Positions 33,942-42,486 of a stretch of DNA of 64,000 bases are shown in pieces. Location of the stretch: positions 1 to 64,000 of IMG/VR virus record IMGVR_UViG_3300042691_033239. One strand, written 5' to 3'. Within the stretch, counting starts at the first letter, position 1. The number at the start of each line of letters is the position of its first letter. The stretch is from a virus. A program made the translations under genes and the position numbers. Under the pieces are notes generated by a model. It made no database searches. It was not told the DNA's origin and saw nothing but the letters and a program-made list of their open reading frames with translations.

Positions 33942-34310
33942 TTAGCAACCAAAATGACCATTCATGCGAATACCCTCCTCAATCATTTGCCTAAGCAAGT
34001 CTTCTGTATAGAAGATTCCCGTAATGTAGCCTGGGCATGAATTTAGATATTCCACGGAATCACGTTCATCATAAACGCCATATTCAGACAATGTGATAAA
34101 TATTTGTTCTAGATTTACGGGAGAATTATGAGCAACCGCATAGATTGCGTCATTAATGCTCATTCCGCTTTCAATAAGCATTGTGTAGATATGTCGCTCA
34201 TCGTCTGCCAATGAGAATATTTCGCAATCTACGGGTTCATGATGTTGAGCATTCAGATTAGAAGTCGGTAGAAACAAAAATATCGTTGTCAGAATAGCTA
34301 AATATTTCAT
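33942..34310 (-). CDS. Small secreted protein with signal peptide
   Basis: 122 residues. Residues 1-21 form a classical signal peptide (MKYLAILTTIFLFLPTSNLNA) with a likely cleavage after NLNA; no lipobox. The mature part is acidic with three cysteines (one early, two late) that may pair in the periplasm. GGAGAG lies 6 nt before the ATG, within the end of the HD-domain gene, and the first 53 nt overlap that gene. It is the last of a three-gene cassette with its own promoter. Export to the periplasm suggests a role in superinfection exclusion or envelope change, but this is inference. Confidence 0.7.
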   Translation of the reverse strand: MKYLAILTTIFLFLPTSNLNAQHHEPVDCEIFSLADDERHIYTMLIESGMSINDAIYAVAHNSPVNLEQIFITLSEYGVYDERDSVEYLNSCPGYITGIFYTEDLLRQMIEEGIRMNGHFGC

Positions 34311-34884
34311 CGAGTTCTCTCCATGCTTGCACTAGGCGTCGGGTTGATGAGGGCATTAGGATATTCCGAAAGAAGAAGTATTCCTTCTTATACATTTCAT
34401 ACATAGATGAGTTATTCTGCATTGAGAATCTAGCGTTTGCTATTCTGTCCGCAAGTTTCAACGCAATATGAAGATCATATCCGGGATTATGTAAAAACAC
34501 ACTTTCCATATGTGAATATGTTACATAATGTCGTGATTTTCTATTTTTAAGCTCATTACCATATTGATCTTCTGTGTGATCAGTTACGCATTCAACCAAG
34601 AAAGCAACTTCTTCCCCAAAGTAAGATGAAATATCTTCATAAGTAAGAGATGTGTCTTCTAGTGAATCATGAAGAAATGCCGCAATATGAAGCATCTCCA
34701 ACTCTTCTGTGCAGAATCCATTTGTTTCATCATAAAGTCTATCGACAACGCGATAAGTATCATCAAGATGAACTACATAATCATATGTATTTGCGTATTT
34801 ATTTTGATGAACAATTGTTGATAATTCAACCGCATTCATCAATGTGTTATAAAAATTACTTTCATCTACTAAAATTCCATTCAT
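34258..34884 (-). CDS. HD-domain phosphohydrolase, SpoT/MESH1-like alarmone hydrolase candidate
   Basis: 208 residues. The HD-domain pattern matches the RelA/SpoT hydrolase type: His26 and His39 in an H..K(Y)...YDYVVH segment, AAFLHDSLEDT (68-78, His72-Asp73 and Glu76-Asp77) and KLADRIANAR with Asp146. The LHDxxEDT and KLADRxxNxR motifs are specific to (p)ppGpp hydrolases. No synthetase domain is present and the size is that of small alarmone hydrolases. Expected action: removal of pyrophosphate from ppGpp, lowering the stringent response. It starts immediately after the upstream stop (TAAATG). A different nucleotide substrate is possible. It belongs to the cassette behind the promoter at 35392. 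Confidence 0.82.
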   Translation of the reverse strand: MNGILVDESNFYNTLMNAVELSTIVHQNKYANTYDYVVHLDDTYRVVDRLYDETNGFCTEELEMLHIAAFLHDSLEDTSLTYEDISSYFGEEVAFLVECVTDHTEDQYGNELKNRKSRHYVTYSHMESVFLHNPGYDLHIALKLADRIANARFSMQNNSSMYEMYKKEYFFFRNILMPSSTRRLVQAWRELDEIFSYSDNDIFVSTDF

Positions 34885-35349
34885 TTATTCACCTATATTT
34901 TCAGTGGATTCCTCTTCTGATAAATCTATCAAATCATTGTTTCTGAATTTGGTAAACTCATCATAGTGAGACATCGCGATCATTGCAGCTTTAATCCTAA
35001 TATCAGGCGTCGCCATCGTCAATAGGATTATCATCTTATTTCGGTCTTCCTCATCATCATACCAATTATCCATCATCCATGATGCCATCTCCAAGGCGTT
35101 TTCATGGCGATTTCTTGTAGCCTTATGGTGCGACTTTGTTCCCTTGTATTCTTTATACAAAGAAATGAATTGCAAAACTTCTACGAATTTATCAACAAGA
35201 TTATCTTGCTTAACCTTATCTTCAAAAAGTCGGAAGATATCTCTTTCATTTTTCTTCTCCCCGTTATTCACATGAGGAAAATAAGTATCCATAGCGTACT
35301 TGTAAAGATCTAGCTGAGCCAGTCTGTTTAGAATATATTTGATACCCAT
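34885..35349 (-). CDS. Unknown helical protein, first gene of accessory cassette
   Basis: 154 residues, strongly helical and charged, with two tryptophans near residue 90 (MASWMMDNW) and a basic stretch with histidines just before (KGTKSHHKATRNRHENA). No cysteine and no signal peptide. AGGA lies 6-7 nt upstream of the ATG, and a good promoter lies 45-70 nt upstream. The stop abuts the start of the HD-domain gene, so the two proteins may act together. The function is unknown. Confidence 0.72.
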   Translation of the reverse strand: MGIKYILNRLAQLDLYKYAMDTYFPHVNNGEKKNERDIFRLFEDKVKQDNLVDKFVEVLQFISLYKEYKGTKSHHKATRNRHENALEMASWMMDNWYDDEEDRNKMIILLTMATPDIRIKAAMIAMSHYDEFTKFRNNDLIDLSEEESTENIGE

Positions 35350-35391
35350 TTGAATTCCTACTATTGAAGTCTAAGGATCTTGACTAGGATC

Positions 35392-35421
35392 ATGGTATCA
35401 CACGTGATAGGCAGGTGTCAA
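35392..35421 (-). promoter_or_regulatory. sigma70-like extended -10 promoter with dyad in the spacer
   Basis: On the minus strand TTGACA (35421-35416), 18 nt ending in TGA, then TACCAT (35397-35392). The spacer and -10 contain TATCAC/GTGATA arms (35396-35409) separated by 2 nt, a possible operator for a repressor. Layout is the same as the promoter at 11559-11588. Confidence 0.6.
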
Positions 35422-35450
35422 GGGCAAAGCGCATGGCAAGAGTTATATTT

Positions 35451-35879
35451 TTATTTCATCTTCGGTCTTTTCTGGTTAGATTTGTTAATATCTTCCTTTG
35501 AGGGTCGGATGCCACTATTCCATTGATCCTCAAATCCCTCAACAAAATCTATATAACACCATCGACAACATCCATATTTTCTATAATAGGATGAATCTAA
35601 TTGATAGTCATACATACCATTATTGCACACAGGGCAAATGAATGGAGTAGACATCTGCGCACGAATAATCCTTCTAGGATGATTTGGTGGCAAATCTATC
35701 GACCAACTACCATCATAGGGATCTTCGGAATCAGGGTTGGGATTCCAAACTCTAATTCTACCAGAGCCATCATTTAGTGGCTCCCAATATCCATTGGTTT
35801 TATATGGAAGGGAACATATTGTCCATTGCTCAGCACTGTATTTTTCGGAATCAACTACCTTTAAATCTTTCTCAGACAC
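35451..35879 (-). CDS. Zinc-ribbon-like protein, unknown
   Basis: 142 residues. Two CxxC pairs, CPVC (about 82-85) and CRWC (about 105-108, preceded by another Cys), 20 residues apart, form a probable zinc ribbon. The part before it is Pro/Asp/Trp-rich (NPNPDSEDPYDGSW) and the C-terminus is basic (KSNQKRPKMK). It starts 3 nt after the stop of the membrane protein gene at 35883. No known function; nucleic-acid or protein binding is likely from the ribbon and basic tail. Confidence 0.68.
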   Translation of the reverse strand: MSEKDLKVVDSEKYSAEQWTICSLPYKTNGYWEPLNDGSGRIRVWNPNPDSEDPYDGSWSIDLPPNHPRRIIRAQMSTPFICPVCNNGMYDYQLDSSYYRKYGCCRWCYIDFVEGFEDQWNSGIRPSKEDINKSNQKRPKMK

Positions 35880-35882
35880 AAA

Positions 35883-36821
35883 TTACCTCATGCTTCTTGT
35901 TCTTCTAAATGGCCTAAATGTAGCGCCTACCGTAGCATTCCATTCTACTCTAGGAGAAACCAAAGCACCAGCAAAAACATAAGAACGATTTCCAATTTCA
36001 CCAGAAATAACGGGTCCAGCAAGAAATTCTGTCTGACCAGCAACGCCTGCAACTCCAATCCCAAATCTTTCATACCACCTTTCTTCCCTAACATGAGGAT
36101 TTACCATCAACTGTGATATATCTAATTCCAACATATCATTTTGCTCTGCAACAAAAGCAGACCATTCTCCATCTCTATCTTGAGCAACAACAAGATCTAT
36201 AACAAAAGGTTCCTGCTGGGTCAAGTCTAATTCAGCATAGGATGGATTTGTTGTTGTAAACCCTACTGCTCTAAATGGAGATTGCTCAAGATCAAAGTCA
36301 ACTCTTATATTTGGCATATCTTCATTGGAAATAACTGTCTCCCCATCAACAACTGTAGCCACAGAATTAGACTGCACGCATTGCCTTCCATTAGAAATAA
36401 CCGTTGATGTAACTCTTGAATTTGTATTATTACTTGAAAACTCAACTTCTCTTAATCTCGCATTAATCTGAATTAAATCTTCTATTTTATATTCTCTATC
36501 GGAAATGACTTCCCCTAATCTTGTGTTTTCCCCAAGAACATCTTCTAGCCTTCTGTTAAGGTTTCTATTTTCTTCTGCTGCTCTTTGATATACTCCATTA
36601 GAAACTTCAATAGTGCCTTGAACTCTGGCCAATTGATTTCTTGTTTCATTGTAATCTCTCTCTAATTTTCTTTTTGAAAGAAGAGAGTCTATTGCTATAA
36701 AAGACATCAATACAACAGCAAGGCCAGCCAAAGCCAACGAAATCATAACCAAATTTTTTTCTATATATTTATAGAAAAATTTCTTGATAAAATATTTTAC
36801 ATTTTCAATTATTTTTTTCAT
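35883..36821 (-). CDS. Single-pass membrane protein with periplasmic coiled coil
   Basis: 312 residues from the ATG at 36821, which has GGAG 9 nt upstream; the start at 36848 lies within the preceding gene. After a basic N-terminus (KKFFYKYIEKN) comes a membrane helix (VMISLALAGLAVVLMSFIAI, about 25-44). A coiled coil follows (about 50-140, RKLERDYNETRNQLARV), and then a beta-rich C-terminal domain ending in short strands with glycine (GIGVAGVAGQTEF) and FRPFRRTRSMR. Membrane anchor plus periplasmic coiled coil recall inner-membrane spanins, though the protein is longer and its beta domain is unlike Rz. It is next to a small two-helix membrane protein, so a lysis role is possible. Confidence 0.68.
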   Translation of the reverse strand: MKKIIENVKYFIKKFFYKYIEKNLVMISLALAGLAVVLMSFIAIDSLLSKRKLERDYNETRNQLARVQGTIEVSNGVYQRAAEENRNLNRRLEDVLGENTRLGEVISDREYKIEDLIQINARLREVEFSSNNTNSRVTSTVISNGRQCVQSNSVATVVDGETVISNEDMPNIRVDFDLEQSPFRAVGFTTTNPSYAELDLTQQEPFVIDLVVAQDRDGEWSAFVAEQNDMLELDISQLMVNPHVREERWYERFGIGVAGVAGQTEFLAGPVISGEIGNRSYVFAGALVSPRVEWNATVGATFRPFRRTRSMR

Positions 36822-36825
36822 AATA

Positions 36826-37251
36826 TTATTCTCCACCCGCATTATCATCTGGAATCGTATATGTTGCCTGCGTGTTTCTTCTCGGGCTATTATTATTTGA
36901 CGGAATTGGCGGCGGCGTTGCTGTTCTCTGAGTAGTGCGATTTGATTCGTTCACTTCTGCTATACCTTCAGAGAACTTAGACACAGAATATCTTCTACCA
37001 AAATAAAGAGAAAATGTCGTGCCCAAATATGCAAGAATAATCCCTTCCGATGGGGGCGGCCTTGTTGTTATTGTTTTTTCACCCAATACAACTGTTTCAA
37101 ATATAGACAATATCATCCATCCGGTAATAACCATAAATGATATTGCTGCAAATGTTAAACTTGCGCTTGCTTCCCCGGAAGAATCTCTCATCCAAAACCA
37201 ATTATCTCTTGGCCTTGCGGAAGATTCCTTGATATTTTTTTTATCAGACAT
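36826..37251 (-). CDS. Small membrane protein with two transmembrane helices (holin candidate)
   Basis: 141 residues from the ATG at 37251; the frame continues 47 codons upstream, but that part overlaps the metallophosphoesterase gene and lacks a ribosome-binding site, whereas GGAGAG lies 11-13 nt before 37251. Residues 28-47 (ASLTFAAISFMVITGWMILS) and about 66-82 (SEGIILAYLGTTFSLYFGRRY) are hydrophobic, with a charged end after each and a Pro/Asn/Thr-rich tail. Two short membrane helices, small size and the adjoining coiled-coil membrane protein suit a holin, but no endolysin gene is recognised nearby, so the call is tentative. Confidence 0.6.
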   Translation of the reverse strand: MSDKKNIKESSARPRDNWFWMRDSSGEASASLTFAAISFMVITGWMILSIFETVVLGEKTITTRPPPSEGIILAYLGTTFSLYFGRRYSVSKFSEGIAEVNESNRTTQRTATPPPIPSNNNSPRRNTQATYTIPDDNAGGE

Positions 37252-37321
37252 TAGGATTACGACTCTCCATTCTTCAAATTGTGCCCACCACAATTTTAAA
37301 TAGAGAGTCAAGAATAGATAT

Positions 37322-38656
37322 TTATCGGAAGTTAGATTCCTTAAAAAATGTCTGATATTCTTCTGGTAATGCTGGTGCGATGAGCTTGGCAAACATGCCT
37401 TTTTGCGGATCTAGCAAATAAGCATTAAGGCATTTCTGCGTTGACCCATATCCTTCACCAGAATGATAACGATCTGATCCTGCCAAAGATGGTGCCTGTT
37501 CCCATCTTACATTTGCCCTTACTTCTGTTTTGTCATGATGCCTATCTCCAGTCAGAAAAAGAACCTGTTTGAACGATGCAACCGAAGGGCTATTAGCAAG
37601 ATTTGCAAATAATTCAGATTGAGTTCTTATTCCCATTGCCTGAATCTTGTCTCCGTGGTGAGTTACGATTGCTGTTTCTCCATATTGAACGCTTTGCATT
37701 CTATCATGCGCGCCAGGACTTTGAGGGTCTTTGATTCTTACCAATGGATCATCCTTATACTTTTCCCACAGAACGTTGTATAACGCCATTGTAGCGATTG
37801 TATCGTGATTTCCCTGCATGTTTATGAGAGTGACTGGCGCGATAGATTTAAGGGCCTCTACAAGTTCTAATTTGAGTCTTGTGCCGAACATGAATATCTC
37901 GTCAAATGTTCCATCGCAATCCTGTACCGTTCCCCTTGTTGTTGAATTTGCAAAGTTATCGATATGATACCAGTCAGATCCAAAAGGAAGGAATATTCTT
38001 TCTGGCCTTCCGAACCTCATAACGTTCTCTAGGATTTCATTGAGCTTTTTGTTCAACATATTCACAGCAACATATCTGTTATATGGATAAAGAGTGTGTG
38101 AAAGATCAGAGCCGAACTTCCCATAGTGAAAATCAGTTACAGGAAGGATAAGGCCATATTTCTCTTTCTCGACATAAGAAGGAATTTCTATATTCATTCC
38201 CGAAGGAGTTTGGAAAGCATCAATATGCTCTGCTACCATCATATTGAATGATTCTCTTATCTTTCTCCACTTCATTGCATCCGATTGAACCAATTCATTC
38301 TTCTTCTCACTAATTTGTTTTCTAATAGAAACAACTTCTTTCTCTTTTATCTCGGATGCCAATTGATCTACTGTCTTAGTAGACAACTCTGAGTCTGAGA
38401 AATATTCTGAGTCATGTGTGATATTAAGCATTGATAATATCTTTTTCACTACAGTTTTATTGAGAGACAATAAATCCGATAATTCAGATATTGTTAATCC
38501 ACTTCCCTCATCAGAATATAATTTTCTAATAGCGTCAATACAATCAGGGGAAAGTTCATAAGTCTTTGTTCCCACAACAAGATATGTATTTTGAGGAACG
38601 TAATCCGATCCACTCGATATTGCAGGTAATTCTTTTACTACGATTTTAGAACTCAT
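37322..38656 (-). CDS. Metallophosphoesterase with N-terminal helix-turn-helix-like region
   Basis: 444 residues. Residues about 35-85 (LSPDCIDAIRKLYSDEG, then LTISELSDLLSLNKTVVKKIL) look like a helix-turn-helix. The metallophosphoesterase motifs are VTDFHYGK (Asp173, His175 region), GSDWYHID (about 226-233), QGNHD (about 284-288), THHGDK (about 334-339) and TGDRHHDK (about 370-377). The dimetal site therefore seems complete. Substrate unknown: a nuclease, a phosphatase or a 2',3'-cyclic phosphodiesterase are all possible. It lies downstream of the fused Mre11-Rad50 gene (66 nt gap), which itself starts with another phosphoesterase domain; a role in DNA processing is therefore likely. AGGA lies 10 nt upstream. 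Confidence 0.82.
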   Translation of the reverse strand: MSSKIVVKELPAISSGSDYVPQNTYLVVGTKTYELSPDCIDAIRKLYSDEGSGLTISELSDLLSLNKTVVKKILSMLNITHDSEYFSDSELSTKTVDQLASEIKEKEVVSIRKQISEKKNELVQSDAMKWRKIRESFNMMVAEHIDAFQTPSGMNIEIPSYVEKEKYGLILPVTDFHYGKFGSDLSHTLYPYNRYVAVNMLNKKLNEILENVMRFGRPERIFLPFGSDWYHIDNFANSTTRGTVQDCDGTFDEIFMFGTRLKLELVEALKSIAPVTLINMQGNHDTIATMALYNVLWEKYKDDPLVRIKDPQSPGAHDRMQSVQYGETAIVTHHGDKIQAMGIRTQSELFANLANSPSVASFKQVLFLTGDRHHDKTEVRANVRWEQAPSLAGSDRYHSGEGYGSTQKCLNAYLLDPQKGMFAKLIAPALPEEYQTFFKESNFR

Positions 38657-38700
38657 CTTTTATTTATCCTATGTTATTTTGGAAGTGCCCATCGCTATTA

Positions 38701-38729
38701 TTGACACATGGACACCATCTGTTTATACA
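38701..38729 (+). promoter_or_regulatory. Candidate plus-strand promoter, antisense to the SbcD-SbcC gene
   Basis: TTGACA (38701-38706), 17 nt, TATACA (38724-38729). It lies in the gap after the minus-strand SbcD-SbcC gene and points into it. No plus-strand gene follows, so if active it would make antisense RNA to that gene's 3' end. Confidence 0.35.
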
Positions 38730-41700
38730 TTACCGTATCTTACATTAGAATAGCCTTGGGCGTCAACATTAACATTGATAACATGGTCCACAAGATCTTT
38801 GATGGCGTCTATATGAGAGATAATGACGATGTTTTTGAAGCGAGACTTAAGTGACTCGAACAATTTTCCTATGACCATTCTATTATCATCATCTAAAGCA
38901 CTAAATCCTTCATCTATAATAAGCGTAGAGAACTTAGGCAATGTGCTTATCTTTAACAATGCGACTCTTATAGCCAATGAGGCAATCATCCTTTCAAAAC
39001 CAGAAGCCAATTCAATATATCTTCTTGGCTTATATTCTTCATCAATATAAATTCTAAATTTAGGATCTTTCAAATCAAATAATACAGTAAATGGAACGGC
39101 ATCCGCAAGAATATCATTTATTTCCATATTAATAATATCTTGCATATCTTCCAATACTTTTTGAACAATGCCATTTCTGGACAATGCCTCTATGATTAAT
39201 TCATACACTTGATATTCATCTCTTGCGGATTTAAGATTTGATAATTCTTTTTCCAATACTTCAATTTGTCTTTCTATATTTCCAGACATTTTATTCATAT
39301 TATCTTTATCATTCTTTTCAGACGCTAACATTTTCTTTGCATTGTCTACTAATAATTTAGTATTTTTTATTTTTTCTAATATTTCTTTTTTTTCATTATT
39401 TAAATCTTCTATATCAACAGAGTTTTCTAATTTTTCATTAAAGACTCCAAGTAATTCTGTTTTTGTTTTAATTTGATTAGAAGCCAATTCTAATTTATTT
39501 TCAAAATTAGATATTATATTTTCTGTTTCTTTGATAGACTTATCAAAAGAATAATATCTATTGACCATTTGGCTTTTAATAAGAATATCATTTTGAATAA
39601 ATGATATTTCATTTTCATCAAGAAGAGGATATTGATTTATCTTATCTTCTAGATCCTTAATCTTCCCTCTAGCTTCAAAAGCATTTGAGATAAATTTGCA
39701 TGTTGGGTATTCATTCCCACAAGGAACTTCAGACAAAGGATTCGCAAGCTTTCTTAGATTTTCTAAATCTTTCTTAAGACTATTTACTTTGTTTTTATCT
39801 TCATTATTTTTTGAAATTCTTGCATTATGGTCGATAATAATATCTTCATTTTTCTCTATATCCGAAAAACTAATATTTTCTTTTTCTTTTATCAGAGATT
39901 GAAGTTGCCTTTTACTTTCCTCTACTTGAGAATTTATTTTAGATAATCCGGTTTTTAATATATTGATTTCATTATTACATTTTTCTATATCCGCAATAAT
40001 ATTACTTTTTATATTATTCTTGTGAGATGCAATTTTATCATCAATTGCTTTAAGCTGAAATTCTTCCGTGGCCAAGACACTCATGATTTGATCATAAGAT
40101 GTTGTGAGAATTTCTATCTGTTTATTTTTTTCTTCAATGTCTAGTATATTTTTAGCTAAAGATTGTTTGTTATTTTCTATATCAATCAAAATATCTGATT
40201 CTTGCCTTTTATTATTAGAAACTTTGGATTTAATAGGTGCGGCCATTGATTTAGCAATTTCCATCTGTTGATCAAAGAAATCTAAATCAAGAACATTAAT
40301 CAAATAATCCTTCCTTGGTGATTCAGTCATATATATAAATTTATGAATTTGATCTTGCGGGGATATACTTGTTGTTACATAATCTTCCATAGATCCAATC
40401 ACAGACTGAATCACTGTGTCTGTTTTTTGTCTTTGGATACTGCTTATATCTTCTGAATTCTTATAGATCTTAACATTCGTCTTAGACTTACCACGATCTC
40501 CTGCATCTTTCGCATCGCTTTCTTTCCATTCATAATCTCGTTCTATTGTATATTCAGTTCCGGCAGAATTTAGAGTTAATTTGATAGATCCATAATTACA
40601 CCGATTATTTACCGCATAGGCTGGGCTTGGAATTCTTCGAGAAAGATTGTTGAATGCGCAGAGAAGAATATTATCCACAACAGAAGACTTTCCTATTGCG
40701 TTTGGACCAAATATACCAACAACACCATTAAGAAGTGAGAAGTCAATATAGTTATCTGTTCCATAAGAAAACATATTATCAAATTCAAGTCTGTTTATAT
40801 CAAACATGACATTTCTTATTTGTTTTTCTTTATCTTGCGTTTCGACAGATGAAGATATTTGATGATATATTTCTTCATGAATTTCGAGAACTTTATCTTT
40901 TACTTCGCTTGAAGTATTTTTATATCTACAAAAATCATTTAATAATCTTTTTTGAATATTTAAATCTCTATAATTGATATTATGATCAGAAATGTGGTTA
41001 TTGCCGGCACTTAATTTATCATACTTTTTAATAATTCTTTTTTCTTTTGGTAAGAATTTTGTAATAATCGGAGATATGATATTTTGAATTTCAGCATCAC
41101 TAAGATCATCTTCAATAATGAATCGACCGTATGCATTCTGTGGAGGATCCTGATCTAATGTGCTGTAGGATACTTTACCATTTCTCACTGTATATGTAAT
41201 AAATGGACACATATCATCTATTTTAATAAATTCTTTTTTATATTCAGTTTTAGATGAAATATCCCAAATAAAATATCCTTTGTCATTTGCCTCTCCATAA
41301 TCTTGTTGAATTAAAGATCCGGCATACCAAATGCTATCGTCATTGCCAATAGATTGTTTCTTGTGAATGTCTCCCAAGAATGTATAATCAAAAGGATCAA
41401 ATATATCTGCATTTATTTTTGTTTCTAGCTTATAACCAACATCTGTTTTACTGCCATTGATAGCGCCATGGTACATTCCTATATTAATTTTATCTTCTGA
41501 TAATCTTGAATATACCTTTTCATTCCATTCCTCTGATGAGTCAAGAATGGACAAATTGCAAAAACAAATATTACCAAACTCCGCTATTCCTGAATATTTC
41601 AGATATTGTATTCTATCTGATTCAAGTGCATTGTAAATGGGAGTAATTGCGTCTTGCCTTTTCTGATTAGAAAGATTGATATCATGATTACCCATGATCA

Positions 41701-41923
41701 TAATAAGAGGAGCAATGTCTGATAGATTTTTAATGAAATTTGCCGCCAATTCAAAATATTCAGCAGATAGATTTTCTTTTGTATGCGCAAGATCACCTAA
41801 CATACAGATATAATCTACATTGTTTTCTTTTAATGATCTGTATAGATGATTGAATGAGTATTTGTATCTATCGTGGTATCTAAAATTACGTATATGAATA
41901 TCTGAAATATGTGCTATCTTCAT
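38723..41923 (-). CDS. Fused Mre11-Rad50 (SbcD-SbcC, gp47-gp46) recombination nuclease
   Basis: 1066 residues in one frame. Residues 1-360 are the Mre11/SbcD/gp47 nuclease: SDIHIR (7-12), GDLAH (43-47), GNHD (78-81), YHG (His152) and GDIHKKQ (184-190). From about 370 it is Rad50/SbcC/gp46: Walker A GPNAIGKSS (406-414), a long coiled coil (560-910) with a hook PCGNEYPTC (734-742), signature ELASGFERM (971-979) and Walker B LIIDEGFSALDDDN (1001-1014). T4 uses two genes, 47 and 46. The hook spacing C-x6-C differs from the usual CxxC. The complex resects DNA ends for recombination-dependent replication. The gene overlaps the ruvC-like gene by 4 nt (ATGA). Confidence 0.93.
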   Translation of the reverse strand: MKIAHISDIHIRNFRYHDRYKYSFNHLYRSLKENNVDYICMLGDLAHTKENLSAEYFELAANFIKNLSDIAPLIMIMGNHDINLSNQKRQDAITPIYNALESDRIQYLKYSGIAEFGNICFCNLSILDSSEEWNEKVYSRLSEDKINIGMYHGAINGSKTDVGYKLETKINADIFDPFDYTFLGDIHKKQSIGNDDSIWYAGSLIQQDYGEANDKGYFIWDISSKTEYKKEFIKIDDMCPFITYTVRNGKVSYSTLDQDPPQNAYGRFIIEDDLSDAEIQNIISPIITKFLPKEKRIIKKYDKLSAGNNHISDHNINYRDLNIQKRLLNDFCRYKNTSSEVKDKVLEIHEEIYHQISSSVETQDKEKQIRNVMFDINRLEFDNMFSYGTDNYIDFSLLNGVVGIFGPNAIGKSSVVDNILLCAFNNLSRRIPSPAYAVNNRCNYGSIKLTLNSAGTEYTIERDYEWKESDAKDAGDRGKSKTNVKIYKNSEDISSIQRQKTDTVIQSVIGSMEDYVTTSISPQDQIHKFIYMTESPRKDYLINVLDLDFFDQQMEIAKSMAAPIKSKVSNNKRQESDILIDIENNKQSLAKNILDIEEKNKQIEILTTSYDQIMSVLATEEFQLKAIDDKIASHKNNIKSNIIADIEKCNNEINILKTGLSKINSQVEESKRQLQSLIKEKENISFSDIEKNEDIIIDHNARISKNNEDKNKVNSLKKDLENLRKLANPLSEVPCGNEYPTCKFISNAFEARGKIKDLEDKINQYPLLDENEISFIQNDILIKSQMVNRYYSFDKSIKETENIISNFENKLELASNQIKTKTELLGVFNEKLENSVDIEDLNNEKKEILEKIKNTKLLVDNAKKMLASEKNDKDNMNKMSGNIERQIEVLEKELSNLKSARDEYQVYELIIEALSRNGIVQKVLEDMQDIINMEINDILADAVPFTVLFDLKDPKFRIYIDEEYKPRRYIELASGFERMIASLAIRVALLKISTLPKFSTLIIDEGFSALDDDNRMVIGKLFESLKSRFKNIVIISHIDAIKDLVDHVINVNVDAQGYSNVRYGNV

Positions 41924-42486
41924 TTTAACCCGTATTTTGCTAGTATATAACTATCGGCCCTATCTCCACACCATATAGCCCAATTATCATGACTTGTCTT
42001 CTTAAATCCTAGTTCCTCCGATGATTGCTCCGATAGGCAAAAGTCAATCATAATTCCTTTAATCATTTTCTTACGATCATAATCTGAGACTTCATCGGGA
42101 ATTTGAGGTATCACTATTTTTTGCGCCGCCCTTGCGGTCCTTGAATCCACAAATATAGGATTTTTGCCTAATTGACTTTCTGTATCTCTATAAACATCAT
42201 AGCATATATACCCAACAAGAGAATTAAATCTATGCAGCGTTATCAATGTATTTGTACTTGAAGAAGTGTGCATAGATTTAATTGCGGCTTCTATAATAAT
42301 TTTATTTGGAATTATTTCTAATTTTTTATATTCTAATAATTCTTTTTTAAAAATATCTGTCATTTCATAATGAGAATCAACATCAGATAAATCCAAGTGA
42401 GATATTTTTATTATCTTTTTTTCAGAAGACAAGAGACAAATACCTATTGTTGTTGTTGATGCGTCTATGCCAAGTGAATACTTCAT
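41920..42486 (-). CDS. RuvC-like Holliday junction resolvase
   Basis: 188 residues with the RuvC/RNase-H-fold acidic set: GIDAST (Asp8), IIIEAA (Glu66) and the C-terminal GDRADSYILAKYGL (Asp175, Asp178). Length is close to bacterial RuvC (173). It would cut four-way junctions made during recombination and packaging, replacing T4 endonuclease VII (gp49), which is of another fold. It precedes the fused Mre11-Rad50 gene with a 4-nt overlap, so the two recombination proteins are translated together. Its start overlaps the stop of the fibre-like gene at 42486 by one nt. Confidence 0.88.
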   Translation of the reverse strand: MKYSLGIDASTTTIGICLLSSEKKIIKISHLDLSDVDSHYEMTDIFKKELLEYKKLEIIPNKIIIEAAIKSMHTSSSTNTLITLHRFNSLVGYICYDVYRDTESQLGKNPIFVDSRTARAAQKIVIPQIPDEVSDYDRKKMIKGIMIDFCLSEQSSEELGFKKTSHDNWAIWCGDRADSYILAKYGLK

